From Setaria digitata (taxonomy: Eukaryota > Nematoda > Chromadorea > Rhabditida > Setariidae), in NCBI GenBank assembly GCA_003640385.1, contig RCAB01000002.1, positions 124,001 to 188,000 on the forward strand: DNA of 64,000 nt, read 5' to 3'. The translations under genes and the position numbers were made by a program. The first letter of the stretch is position 1, and the number at the start of each line of letters is the position of its first letter. The notes under the pieces were generated by a model. That model was not told the DNA's origin. It saw only the letters and a list, made by a program, of their open reading frames with translations, and searched no databases. This document shows positions 39,531 through 52,900 of this stretch, one piece after another.

Positions 39531-41523
39531 ATGGGACGTCCATTTAACATGTCAAGAGGGAGCACAAGCATCGGTAAGTGTTTACGTTTTCAGTGAGACA
39601 TCACTGAAAGTGTGATGGATCACTGTTTGATCTTTCTGTCTTGCATTTGGATTGATCTCTTTTGCTGTTTCTAGATGGAACTGGCTTTCGAGGTTCACCG
39701 AGAGGTGGTGGTGGCGGCTTTCGAGGGTTATCGAGAGGTGGTGGATTTCGTGGATCACCCCGAGGAGGAGGTAAATCTTTAATTTTCATCGCCCTTGAGA
39801 TCTTATGTGCTTGCATATATTGCCGATTAGGACCGACGTCAAATGTTTACATAAGAATTTGTTAAATTCAGGTCGAGGTGGTTTTGGTGAAAGAAACGGC
39901 ATGGGACGAGGAGGTTTTGGTGACCGAAGAAGTAGCAGCGGCAGTGGACGAGGTTTTCGTGGTGGGAGTGGAGGTGACGGTCGCGGCGGGTTCATTTATT
40001 TTCCAAACTTTTTTTTTGTTAGCTAAATTTATATGATCAAGAGTTTTGATCATATAAATTTAGAGTTTTGCACAGTTTAGAATATTCGTTTTATTTTTTT
40101 TCTACCGTGTTTGGTAACTCGTATAATATGAAGAAATGAACAGCTTTTATTTGAAGGTAGCAATAAATATATATGCTTAGTCTGTAGCTATTACTGAATG
40201 AAACTGGTGTATGCTTCAGCAGTCTTTTGATTACAGCGGGAGAGGACGATCACCACGGGGTCGTGGAAGTCCTCGAGGAGGAGGACGAGGTGGAGGAATG
40301 CGGGGTGGTAAAAGAGTCATCATCGAACCGCACCGACACGAAGGTTAATCTCATTTCTGTTTTTTACTTTTCTTTGTTGCTACTTCCATATGAAATATAA
40401 AAATTTCATTTTTAATCGTTTTAACATGTTTTCGTTCTGTTTTCACCAAGCTTTTCAAATCTAGGTGTTTTTATCGTGAAAGGCAAAGAGGACGCATTGG
40501 GTACTCGAAACTTAGTTACGGGTGAATCAGTATATGGTGAAAAAAGGGTAGCTGTTGAAAGTGATGATAATGAGAAAGTTGAATATCGAATTTGGAATCC
40601 TTTTCGATCAAAATTGGCTGCTTCAATACTCGGAGGTTTAGACGATATACATATTAAGCCGGGAACAAAGCTTCTTTATCTCGGTGCCGCATCGGGTACT
40701 ACCGTGTCTCACTGTTCTGATATTGTTGGCCCGGTAAGTCGTCACTGATTTTAGTACTTGCACTGATTGAAATTATCGAGAGATAAAGTTAGTTTAAAAT
40801 CATAAATTTATCAGAATACTTTTTTCAGGATGGTTTGGTTTATGCCGTGGAATTTTCTCATAGATCCGGTCGGGATTTGCTTAATGTAGCAAAAAAGAGG
40901 CCTAATATCATCCCTATAGTAGACGATGCTCGTCATCCTCAAAAATACAGGATGCTTGTGGGTATGTAACCATATTTGAATCTTGCAAGCTTGAGTTCTT
41001 AGTTTTTGCTGGAGTGCTAGTGTTAATAATCAAATAAATCCTTGTAGGAGCAGTGGATACAATATTTTCGGATGTAGCGCAACCTGACCAGGCTAGAATT
41101 GTTGCTATAAATGCACACCATTTCTTGAAGAATGGTGGTCATGTTGTAATCTCAATTAAGGTTCATTTATTTTCTTTTGACTTGTTCCCTCTACAACCAT
41201 TTTTTTTGTTATCGCTCGTGAAGTGAATAATAAATTTAATTATCTGACTAGGGAATTTTTCTGTGCTTGAGGAAGTGTATTAATTATATTATGGTGCTGT
41301 GCCATGTTTAATTTCCTTATTGAACAGAAAAGCATTTCTCATGCTGTTTTAGGCGAATTGTATTGACTCGACAGCAGCACCAGAAGCAGTATTCGCTGGT
41401 GAAGTGAATAAACTGAAGGAGGAGAAGTTTAAACCGCGTGAACAAGTCACATTGGAACCGTATGAGAGGGATCATGCAGTCGTAGTTGCTGAATATCGTC
41501 CGCTGAAGAAAAAACAGAGTTGA
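39531..41523 (+). CDS. fib-1: Fibrillarin, rRNA 2'-O-methyltransferase of box C/D snoRNPs
   Basis: Nucleolar enzyme that uses S-adenosylmethionine to methylate ribose 2'-OH groups at sites chosen by box C/D snoRNAs. Exons 39531-39573, 39675-39770, 39872-39989, 40237-40343, 40465-40733, 40829-40961, 41048-41160 and 41353-41523 join to 349 residues, close to the usual length. Residues 1 to about 115 are the Gly/Arg/Phe-rich GAR domain, split over four exons. The methyltransferase fold follows: [16 protein letters not shown], the SAM loop [14 protein letters not shown] (191-204), [30 protein letters not shown] and HVVISIK. The expected catalytic set is present: Lys171, an Asp of VDDARHP, Asp264 and Lys293. 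Two introns (after 39989 and 41160) start with the weak donor GTTCAT. AATAAA occurs at 41682 and 41698 after the stop. Intron 3 carries a perfect hairpin. Confidence 0.97.
40023..40063. repeat. Perfect 18-bp-arm hairpin in fibrillarin intron 3
   Basis: CTAAATTTATATGATCAA (40023-40040) and its exact reverse complement (40046-40063) are separated by GAGTT. It starts 33 bp after the intron donor at 39990, inside a 247-bp intron. Chance is an unlikely source of such long exact arms with so short a loop. No target-site duplication is obvious. Confidence 0.95.
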
Positions 41524-41697
41524 TATGTACGTACTGATATGTGCGTTGCAGCTAAAAGTCTTTTCTCATTTTCTTATTGAGTTTGAACAGGTTCAAACAT
41601 TATTAAGAAAAGTGGAAATTTAGTACAGAACAGTTGCTTATTTACTCTATCCCTTATTTTTATTGTCAAGCTGGGCGGACTAATAAAAATTGCTTTC

Positions 41698-41703
41698 AAT
41701 AAA
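41698..41703 (+). terminator. Polyadenylation signal of fibrillarin
   Basis: AATAAA within AATAAATAAAG lies about 175 bp after the fibrillarin stop; a second AATAAA is at 41682-41687. Either would suit the cleavage machinery. Confidence 0.6.
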
Positions 41704-42560
41704 TAAAGCTGAGACTTTTTTGGTTTTTAGCTGCTAATTCTAGTATCTCAGGGTAAGATAACCTGACATGTTTTTGATTTCTGCATGATTGTTTTTGTTT
41801 ATGTTTATTGCATTCGTTGGTTTTTTGTTGGGTTGGTTATTTTGAGCGGGTTTGTTCCACATATTTCCGGAGATTGAGGATACTTACTGTCTTTGCGGGA
41901 AGGTCTACTTCACATGTTTCTGAATACCTGGAGATTGTAACTGTTATGGTCGTTAATTAATTTGATAAAGTTTTTTAAAATTATGCTGCCATTCTTAAAG
42001 CACATAAGTTTTTTTCACAGCAATTTTTGTAATAATCGAAGCATTTCTTCTAATTACATATGAAAGTACCAGCCAAGCTGCTTGACCATTAATCCCTTGT
42101 AATACTAGTTCGTATTGTTTATTGTGATTTTTCTCAGAAGAAAATATTTTTGAAGTTGGAAAAGCAGTCAGCAATTGGAAAAGTGCAGATGATTCCAAAG
42201 AATTCGGCTATAACTGCTCGTGAAGGGGCTGCTCTCCAATATCATTCACAAGTTTCTTTTTCCAGGGAGTGTAGTTTCGCTTTGATTAAAGCGATAATAT
42301 TTATCTAGTCAGGGATTCCTACCCTGCATCTTTTTCGACAACCCGACGGAATTTTATCCCGTGGTAATCATCGAAGCCTGAAACAAGTTAGTATTTTAGC
42401 ACAGCTGCAGCCATTAACAGCTATCTTATTTACAAGCACCTGTGCTCGTTTTCTTTTATTTGTCGAACTCAATTTAACAAGAAATTATATTAATGAAATT
42501 AAAAGATCTGAAAAAACGAAAACGAAAGAGGACTTTACATTCCATTTGTTTTTTTTTTGT

Positions 42561-42917
42561 TTTATTATTATTATTTATTATTATTATTATTAATTATTGT
42601 TATTATTAATTATTATTATTATTATTTATTATTATTATTATTTATTATTATTATTAATTATTATTGTTATTAATTATTATTATTAATTATTTTTATTATT
42701 AATTATTATTATTATTAATTATTATTATTATTAATTATTATTACTATTAATTATTATTATTAATTGTTATTATTATTATTATATTATTAATTTATTGTTA
42801 TTATATTATTTTACTATTATTATATTATATTATATTATTATTATATTAAATTATTATTATATTATATTTTTTATATTACATTAAAAATTATTAGTTATTT
42901 TATATTATATTATATAT
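42561..42917. repeat. Long ATT/TTA microsatellite
   Basis: About 357 bp built almost wholly of TTA/ATT units, with interspersed TTAATTATT variants that give a higher-order, repeated-block look, degenerating to TATAT on its right side. It lies about 1 kb after the fibrillarin stop. Confidence 0.95.
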
Positions 42918-44654
42918 GTAAATCAGATAACAAGGAAGAAGGCTATCAGGTGCTATTATTTTGTGAGTAGAAGAGAATTACAATTTGTGGGTATTTTGTG
43001 TTTTTTTGTTTGCGCAATTTCTTTAAACCAATTTGAAAGGATTTTCTCCAGGATGTGTAAGAATTTTTGAGATTTCTTACGGATTACTTGGTTTAGTTCG
43101 GGCAAATGTATTTTTTTGTTGATGTTTTTAGTGGTGAAGTTCTGAATAACTTGTGGAAATTTTTGTAGTTGGTTTCCTCTTCGTTTTTTCTGTTTGAATT
43201 TGGCGTTTACCCAACGAGGTTGTCTATGGATTCTTCAAATTAATTAGGCTTCTTGCGCTTGCAGTACTATATTTCACTCCATCTATCATTTGCAGGATGT
43301 AGATGGATACGAGATATGCGGTAAGTTTATGACATCGCATGCTGATATGTGGTGTTGTCATTGACAGATTCTGAAATCTGAAATTAGCCAAGTCGAGGAA
43401 ATAAGATAAAATGTTATAAACATACTAAAGCTGTTCGGGAATGTTGAGGAATTGAGAGAATAAGAATGAGAAATGGTGACTGATTATGTTTTGAAATTAC
43501 TTTGTTCGTCACTGTTATGCAGTTGAAATCGCTTGTTGATATGCGACGTTTGCTGCAGATTATTAGTTGTGAATAAAGCTCAGTTCGATTTTCTGTATAA
43601 ATTATTTCTGGTGTCCTATGAAGAGATTTTTTTCAATTTTATTTCAATCTTAGGTGTAGGATGAATGATTAACTTTGGAGAGATAGGAAGCGATAAGCAA
43701 TTATTACAGCCTGTTAAAAAGATAAGATATTTTTCTCGTCTGTGTCTGAAGACGACTATGAAGATACATTCCTGTTTGCATTCAATTTCATGATAGTTTT
43801 TCATGATAGTTTGCTTCGATACTCAAGTTGTTTCAGATTCTTCTTTTTGTAAATAATATTCGGGAACATTTAAAAGCTTGTGTCTCCAGAGTCGAGTTCT
43901 CGTCTAATTTTTTTCTTTGTGGATGCTACTGATTTTTGGACGGGAACCCATGCTATTCTTCAAATTGATGAAGTAGAATTTTAGCTGGGCAACTTTTTAA
44001 CTTGTGAAGTAAATTTCGCAGTTTCTGCCCTTTTTCTGGATTTTCTGAGCACTATTTTATACATCATCTTTTGTTTTGTAGATAACAAGGCCCCTGCTGC
44101 AATTTGTTGGGGGGTTCTCATTATTTTCAGCATTCAGTTTATTGCAACAGACTTATTTTAATCGATGATTTCCACTTTTGAAATCATTCAGAACTGATTA
44201 TTATACAATTTTGCTTTGCAAAAACACCGAAAATTAATTTAAGAAGTCAGAAAATACTGCAAATAGGTTTCCAGAGATTAAATCTGATTTCTTACCTTTT
44301 TTGCTTTTAATTCTTTTTTTTGGTAATCGATAATGCTAAGGTGCAATTTTGATGTGCAGGATTCTTGCTTTTGGTTCACGCATTCTTTAAGTCGACGCAA
44401 TCCTTTTAATTGGAATTTGGAATAGTGGACTCCAAGCATCTTATTATTGATGTAAGTATTATCACGATACATAGGAATAATGGGTATGCAAATAATTATC
44501 ATCAAACTGAATGCGAAATGGTTTTTCGAATTTCTAAATGAGTGAGATGAGAGAATGCAAAGACTATAGTGATACCGAGAATCAGTGCTTCAGAATGAAC
44601 TGCAGTAATATAAAGAGGCATAAAAAGGTAACCTGTCTAATATGTATCAGATAA

Positions 44655-44709
44655 GTATATTATATTATTATATTTGTATATATTATATATATATTTATAA
44701 AATATATAA
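44655..44709. repeat. TA-rich simple repeat
   Basis: A stretch of TATATTATTATATTTG and TATATA words with partial dyad symmetry lies in intergenic DNA. No function can be read from it. Confidence 0.7.
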
Positions 44710-46726
44710 TGACGCGGAACTTCCTGAAAACGAAAGTTTTTCAGTCGCAGGGGAGGTATGGTTGCAAAGCTGATATTTAAAGTAAATGGCAGAAGGACAC
44801 CTGTGACTCAGTTTGACTAAAAAAGAAAATTCATCTGGCCCGGGCGCCGTAAAGATATATAAACAATGAAGGCACAATTAAGGCATGCGTCTCTCTATCA
44901 TACTTTTTCTTATCTTCTTTGCTATATCAATTCGCTTTCAGTAAATGGATGGTTATTCTTTTACTGTTTTCCAATTATAAATAAAACGGTATGAGAAATG
45001 AAGACTGTGAAATTTCTGTTAGTGTTGAGGATAAAAATGATAAGGAGATGAACAGCTGCTTCAGTTTCGTGTGAAAAAAAGGCATTTTTGATTGCACAAT
45101 GTTTTTCACCCAGCTTTTTTCTTCACTTATGTTTTTTAATTTGTCAAATACCTTTAGTTGATTGTGTCAAATCATGCAGCATTTGTTTAGACATTTGTAG
45201 AGGAAAAAGTTTTATTAAAGAGATATAGTTCAGATGAAAAAAATGGGTTCTGTTAGGGGTTTCTCGACGTCCCATAAACATTTTGATCATTCTTCATAAT
45301 GCTTGTCTGTTTCCTCCTTTTCTGTAAAAATCTTGCAGCGCTGCTTTTTCATTCCAGTTTCACTATTTTGAAAATCTGCCCTTCTCTCCATGTTCTAAAT
45401 AAAAGTTTTTCCCGTCAAATATTGCTTCCATTTCAAATTTACGGATTTAAAACACTTTTTCACTTAATTTCCTTAAATTATCTGGATAATCTAACATCTA
45501 TTGTCGACTCTTTAAATGACTTATCAGTTCATTCTAGACGTGAAATGGTTCAATCATTTACGTTTCGGGAAAAAGCAGACCCTTAAGGATTAAGTTTAAA
45601 ACGGAACCTTAATTTCAGTGTGTCCAGCCACATTACCAGTTCATCGACGAGTCTGTCATTTCTAGAATCTCTCGTAGACTTCAAAATATTTGGCTGAATC
45701 ACAAATATAGCCTTCGTTTCTCCTTATCCATTTCCTGTCCCTTTGAAAATGAATTTCTTTAATTGCGTAGAAATATGAATGCAAAGGAAAACCACAAAGC
45801 CATGGATAACCTGGAGATCCTGCTTAGTTTACACCTGGTCTTGGTAAACTATACCGGAAACAAAGGTAGTGCTCGCTAGAGAGTATATTTAGAACTATAA
45901 AAAAAAAATCCATAACTAAAAGCAGAAGCACAAAAAATAGATGAAGCAAGTGTAAGCGATAAAAGAAATAACCAACTCTACAAGTTGACATGTGTGTTAA
46001 TTCGTCTGTCTTGGCTCAATTTTTTAAAACGCATATGGAAATAATTTGAGAGCTCAGAATTTTGACATTGTAAACTAAATTTTGTTATATAAATTTTTTG
46101 CAAAATTATTTTATTTCTTCTCAGTGCAAAATATTATGGGACTCATCGACTGACATCAAGAACGGAGAAATTTCTGCATGTAGTTTCTCAGAAATTAGCA
46201 TATATGATTGTAATTCAAAGTAGCATGAAAAATCGTTCCTTTTATCGCAACCATTTATCGAAGCTGTTATACATACAGCACCTCTGTTATAAGTGATTTC
46301 TTAATGTTAAGTGTAATTTTTGCGTTTTTGTGAAAAAAAAATTAAAGTCAGAAGACTGACAAGAATTCATTAGGAATGTTGCTGGTTGATATTTATTATC
46401 CAACGAACATTTCATATGTAATGCGGTCATTGCATGATGAATACGACCTTTCTTTATGTTCATTATCTTATATGCACTGGCCAACAATAAGAAACAGGCC
46501 TTGAAGTTTCGATATTTATCACGCTTTTTAAATTTTCAATGAAATTTTCACTTTAGTTAATTTCTTTGAATTGAATATTATTTCCGAAAAGAATTTGGTG
46601 CATAAATCCTTTGAACCGACTTACCAGTCGTTTAAGACACGGTACCGTTTAATTTTTGATATCTAAATGCTTGTAACTCAGAACTTGCGAACTTCTAATC
46701 AAAGACTTTAGAATTTTCGTACTTCA

Positions 46727-46762
<36 letters not shown>

Positions 46763-49700
46763 AGATAGCTTATTAACTATAATCGAAAATCTATTACTCC
46801 GGCTTTACTGGAAGCTAAATATTGTTGGTGAAAAACGATATCAAAACGTATAATCTGCTATTCACAAGTTCTTTCCTTTCCGCGATGATGAAAAATGGTT
46901 GCATTTTAAGGCAATTTACCAATAATCTGAAAATTAAATCTCAATGAGTCATAAACAAACTAAATTGGACCATAGTCTGAAATTGAGCCTTTTTTCTCAT
47001 TAAATGCTTCCCCATAATAGTTCGATTTAGCATGTGCTTTATCCATTTAGGAAGGGTGAAATTCTGATTGTTTATTTTTCGCATGAATTTTGTGTAGTGA
47101 AGAAAACTGAAGTCAAGACACACATGAGGATTAATCTTGCAAAACTTGACTTGCGTAGTACAGAAAGAGTCATTTTTAAAACAGAAAGTTAGAAATATGC
47201 AAACGCGTAAGCGACGAACTTGCTGCCTGAGAACTACAAACAAAGCTGATTTCTGCTGTTTTGGTGTCTATTATTAGAACAAACCCTTCATTTATTACTT
47301 AAAGATCAATCAAACTGAAAAACAATTAAACTTTTGGATTCTCCCCATATACTAATAAGGCATAAAATATCAGTAAAATATTATTTAAAATGATTTATCT
47401 ATAAACTTTTATAATACATTTATATCGACCCAAATTTTCCTTCTTTGTATTTTGCATACACAAACCATTATTGTAGTAACAATGACAAATATAAAAAAAT
47501 AAATTTAAAAGTAATGAAAATGTTAAAGAGAGAAATAAATGAATTAGTAAAGATTTTTTTAGAAACCAAAAAATTCGAAGCTTTTGAAAAACCTCTTGCT
47601 GCTCGATTTCCTTCCTGTCCAGTACCTCGTCTTAATGACAATTTCCTTTCAGTATTTTCTTTCTAGATTTTGCCAAGTTTACAACTTTCATTCATGTTTT
47701 TAATAGTTCCATAAAAACATCAACTTCTCCTGATAGGATGTGCAAAGTTTTGGCAAGTTTTTTACCACCCTTTTTAATAATTTGTATGTTATTCGCTGCA
47801 ATGAGCACATTCACTAGCAAAAATAAAATGCTCCTTTAAATTTATTAAAATTACGAGAAATCCGATTGACAGGACAAATGTCATTCTATTTTGAAAAAGC
47901 CATTGCGAAGAATTCTTACAAAAAGTTTCAGTCATTCAGGAATGCTTGCTACTCCTTTTTGTCAGAGATCTTTTTTCTATTTTTTGATTATCATATCTTT
48001 TCTCTAAAATGTACAGAGTTCTGCAGTGGTTAATAAGAAGATGGGTGCTTTCGTTATCTTATCAAATCCTTTTTACAATCTTTTTAAAGCTAAAATTAGC
48101 CCATCATCTTTAAATAACAACTCTTCCTAATTTCCTTAGAAATTAGTTGCTTTTTTTTTTCGTTTCTGACTTTTCATTTTAGGATCTGAAAACGTACGGC
48201 AGTGAGAAGTTCAGTCGGTCTTATGAAAAATATCTCTCATTATCTCACGTAACCTTTTTCAAGAGAATCTTACTATAAAAATCAAACTGTCAACATTTTG
48301 ATCGGTCTTCCCAGGGTAACCAACCAGGTAACAACTCTCGCTTTACGAAAAGCAATTCAGATGTCATTGAAATATAACCATTCTCGACTCTCACAGTACT
48401 TTGTCAGCAAGTTTTTGTATAATGTTGGGTTCGAAATCAATAATTTTATAATGCAGATGTTGTTGCTAGGCTTTAGAAAGCGGCAATATTAAATTTCTCA
48501 TTCTATGCTCTGATAAGTAAACCATTCGAAATGCAACCTCATATTCATATCGTTCCTAATGACTTTTCATTTTGATGTCGAATACCTGTGACATTTATTG
48601 TTTTGTTTGCTTTGCAAATACTGTTTGATTTCAGAAGCTTCCCTACCATCAGCCATATTACGCAGTGTTGATGGAAGAAGCAAACATTCTACTCCTTTTT
48701 TGTTCTTCACCATCTTTCATTGTTACTCTGTTTTCTCGTCTAATTATTTTTCCAGTTCAAGATAGTGTCATTTCATAATTAATATTGAAATAACTGGTAA
48801 CAATAAGAAAGCGGCAACAGCAGCTTGGCAGCTGTTGCTGTTTTATTCAAAAAGAATTGAACTGACTAAGATCAAACTACTCATAGTTTTCAACAGCAAG
48901 TGCATTCGGGCGGAAACTATCATATCCCGCACTGCCTCCGGAGGCTTCTGCGGACCAAGCTTTCTGGAAGATATGCTTCCTCGCTTATTGCACTGTGGAA
49001 GTTCCAGCAATAATCCTACGTTTTCTCGATGGAAATTTCGCTAGCATGCAGTTTGCCTATTCATCCATCCATCAAAAATCTTTATTATAATGCCAATTTG
49101 CTAAATTTGAAGGCTATGTGTGAATGCGTGAATATTTTCGTCGTTTTCCTACTCCAATCACCCATTTGTGTCGTGTCCGATGTCCCCACTCTGGCACTGG
49201 CTCGTATGTTTCGGCACCGTAACCGACCCGATGAAAGCTTAGTTTCTATCGTGCATTCCTTTCCATCGATTATAGACCATGATTATATTTATACTTCTAC
49301 GAATTTGCTTTGCTAACAGCTGGGCAATCCATTAAGTCCAGATACAACCTTTCGGGTGCACAATTGCGTGAGGCAGTAGCGTTCTGTTTTATGGAATGAT
49401 GTCATCCGTCAAATCGTTTCTTTTTCTTGTCTGTTCCGGTCATTATACTTATGGCTATTTGTATCAAAAACTGATCACGTCGGTGCTGCTGCAGTCTCTA
49501 GGCACCATTTTCAGCACTTGTCCCTCCGTGAAGGCTCAAAATCACCTCATCTAGTATGCAAACTGCAAAAGAAGCATAAACTTAAATCAAATGCTAATTT
49601 AACAAAAATATTGGAAAGAGCTTTCTATCCCTCACAAAATCGAGTCACGCGATCAAGTTACTGCATGCGCTGATGTCGAGCGGAATACTCACAACGAGGA

Positions 49701-49941
49701 ATCCCCTCCTGATAAAGGCTATCTCGAGAGACAGGTGTTGATAGGAAGATTACTGTTCATATTTTTAATAATCGGTTGATGACGACACGTTTTGACACGT
49801 TTTGTTCATGCCTGTCAATCCATTGGGTCTCAGCTTTAGTCACAACACGTCCTCATCCTTTCAGATACAGTGTGAACGAAGGAAATGGATGTGATGAAGA
49901 CTGGGCCATACGGATATTAGAGTAACTCCTTGTTTTTGCAG

Positions 49942-49979
49942 TAGTTTGAAGTTTGTGATAAGGAGTTTATTCGAAAGAA
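49942..49979 (+). promoter_or_regulatory. Splice acceptor and 5' UTR of the dopamine receptor
   Basis: TTGTTTTTGCAG ends at 49941 and is followed by 38 bases to the ATG at 49980. It is either a spliced-leader acceptor or the 3' end of an intron in the 5' UTR. Confidence 0.55.
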
Positions 49980-52900
49980 ATGGATGTGGTAACGGACATG
50001 ACTCACATTAATGGTACTACGAATACAAGTACTGACGCTGCCGAATTATCACCTTTGCAGTGTTTACCGCAGATGGTTATTCCACAACACCAACTTAATA
50101 TTTCCGGATTGTTTTTTCTAATTATTCCTGCCATCACTGTTCTGGGTAATTCAATGGTAATTATTGCTGTATTGCGGTTTAAGACTCTTCATTCTGCTAT
50201 TAATTTCTTGATCTTTGGCTTAGCTGTTGCTGACTTACTAGTTGGACTTTTCGTCATGCCTTACGCTGTTTATGTCCATGTGAGTTTATAATTTTTCACG
50301 CCGATTTGGAGATTGAAAACTGAAAGTCTTAGAATGAATTAGCGGTGGTATTTTAATATAATAGTGGTTGTAATCATCAACGACAACTTGCTTTTAAAGC
50401 ATACCTAATTACCATATTTCTTTTTTATTTATTGATATCTTCTGATGAGACAAAATAAACCACATAGTTCTTAGGAAGAAAGCAAATTAGACTTGAAACT
50501 GCTCATTCAAGTTGATGAGGCTAGAAAATTTACACATCTGAAATGAGAAATCAAATTGGATATATAGATCAAAGGTATGATTTACAAGAAGCATGGGTAG
50601 TCAGAAAATAAACTTAAGAAGGATCGAAATTCAGATATCCGAATAATTGTGAACAGGTGGCTTCCATTAACAATAAATAAATTAAGAAAATGCATTTTTC
50701 AGAGGAGATTGCCTTCTCGCTTTATCATTGATTTCATAAATTTTTGTTTAATACTCTAATCAATCTTTATCCAATTAAGATCCATTGTTTTTACTTTTAG
50801 AATATGAATTCTGGCCTTTCTATACAATAGTCTATTGTATAGCATTGTGAAGTTCCTATTTAGAAATACATTTTTGAAATTCACTGTTACCCGTAGTAAC
50901 CAAGAAAAATGTTAATGACTCAGAAGTTCAATTCACTAAATATCTCTGAACAATTCATTTGATGTAATATTTTATAAAATGTTTTTTGAACAAAAAACTA
51001 CTGTCCATTAATCGCTTTAGTGAAAGTATCTCTACATAAAATTTCCAATATTTAGAAATACTTTTTTTTGGTATAAAATTATAAAATTCGAGAAGCATAA
51101 ACCAGTTTTTTTCACGAAGCTGGGTAAAATTTAACAATTTGAAGAAGCTAATTGGAAAAATAGAATATAAATAGAAGGGATGGAAATTTCTATTAAAAAT
51201 GATTTGTATTTATATCCAGCAGAATCTGCCATCAGGAACAAAGAAAATCCAATTTAGGATTAGATATTTGAATTGGTGACATTACAAAGACTAGCAAACG
51301 AAATTAATCAAGTGAGTTGCTTTTCTTCTGTTTTTGAAGGTTATCACGGATACCCATGCAAAGCTGTACTGTTGGAAATAGACATTAAGTTTCTTCTATT
51401 CACTTTCTTAATTTATTTTTCTATATCTCAGGAATTTCTACAAGGCCTTTGGGATAAGTCTAATTTCAGGTGCAAGGTGGTTATTGGTTCCTTGGGTCGA
51501 TGATGTGCGATATATATTCAGCGAGTGACGTCGCATGCAGCACTGCATCTATACTTATACTCACAGTCATTAGTTTTGATAGGTAATTTGACCACTGAAT
51601 TGTCAATTTTAAATTTTACAAAGTGAAAAAAACAGAGCCATATTAACTGAGAAACAACTTCCTTCAGTTTCAGTTTAATTTCTTTTGCTATGTCAAGGGA
51701 TAATTATATGTCTAACTGAATAAGTACCGATCAGTGTTTCTGTACTGATCGATGCTGTTTACTTTTTCATTCAGAAGCTGCTTTAATGTTTTGTCTGGAA
51801 AAATACATGGCAATTATTTATTATCCGTATGAAAATAGATTTATTGTCCAGATAATGCTGATAACATCAATGATCTTACCATTAGTTAGAAATTATGGAT
51901 TACTATAATTCACTTTTCATTTCAACTTTAAATTAAAAAGTTTAGTTCTTAAGCCAATTAAAATATTGTAGGTACCGGGCGGTTACTCATCCTATAAGTT
52001 ATTCACACAAATCACATGATACAAGACGAGTTATATTTATTATGATTGCTATTTGGGTCATTTCCCTTGCACTTGCTAGTCCTATTGTACTTGGTAAGTT
52101 GTTACTATCTCCACTTTACGTAATTTCGTATCTTTGAGATCTGACAGAGAGTAACAGTTTGAAGTATTTAATTGAAAAATTTTGAAAGTAATTGGAATTT
52201 TATGTGTCAATTATAGGTGTGAATATCCGGCCCTCAGATGCAGATCCGTATGAATGTCGTTTCTATAATCCAATATTTTCAATATCTTCATCAATGATTA
52301 GCTTTGTTATACCCTGTTTTATTGTTTTATTTGTCTATATTAGGTCTGTGCTTTTGTTACTTTTATTGTTTTGTCCTTTCCTATTTTCTTGTTAATACTT
52401 TTCTCTTTGTTGGATTCCTTCTTGTCATTTAAGTCAGAAAGACAAAAAGAACCATATTTGAAATATTTATTAATATTTTGCAGATTTTTTAACTGAATCG
52501 ATTTACTAACTGTCTTGGGAAAGCTTTTAGGATAATGATTGCTTTACGCCAAAGACAAAAATTGTCCAAAGCACAACATTGTTCATATTCACGGCCTCCA
52601 AAAAGGTATGGATTGTTTTCAAAAAAATGAAAAGTGCTAAGCTTATCCGAAATCATTCCCGAAAAAGATTTATGATGTTTCGAAAACTTTAAAAAGCAAC
52701 TAGCAAAGGCAACTTTCACTCATCCTTGCTTGTGATCAACTTACCAAATAGCCAGTGCTGCATTTGTCTGAACGCTTGGTGGGGACATTTCTATTTTTTC
52801 ACATTCTTGATTTCGAGTTAATAGAAAATCTATTAATTGACCTCAAACTGTGGTTTTTAAATTAAAGAGTTTTTCTTATTTTATTCACTTCCTGAATGTT

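Larger units (their letters stand above)
41524..49941. other. Intergenic region, fibrillarin to dopamine receptor
   Basis: Apart from the fibrillarin 3' end and the simple repeats listed separately, I find no gene. Frames of up to about 100 codons (45299-45586 plus, 46941-47243 minus) have no recognisable domain and no exon-like splice context. An A run of about 24 bases lies at 46729-46752. The stretch 48780-49940 is somewhat richer in GC and probably contains the receptor's promoter and non-coding 5' exons. Confidence 0.6.

Noticed and set aside
39601..40053. Minus-strand Pro-rich frames
   Set aside because: Antisense of the Gly/Arg-rich fibrillarin exons; Pro-rich only because GGN reads as NCC.
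48835..49316. Two plus-strand frames before the dopamine receptor
   Set aside because: No recognisable content and no phase-consistent splice to the receptor; at most non-coding 5' exons.
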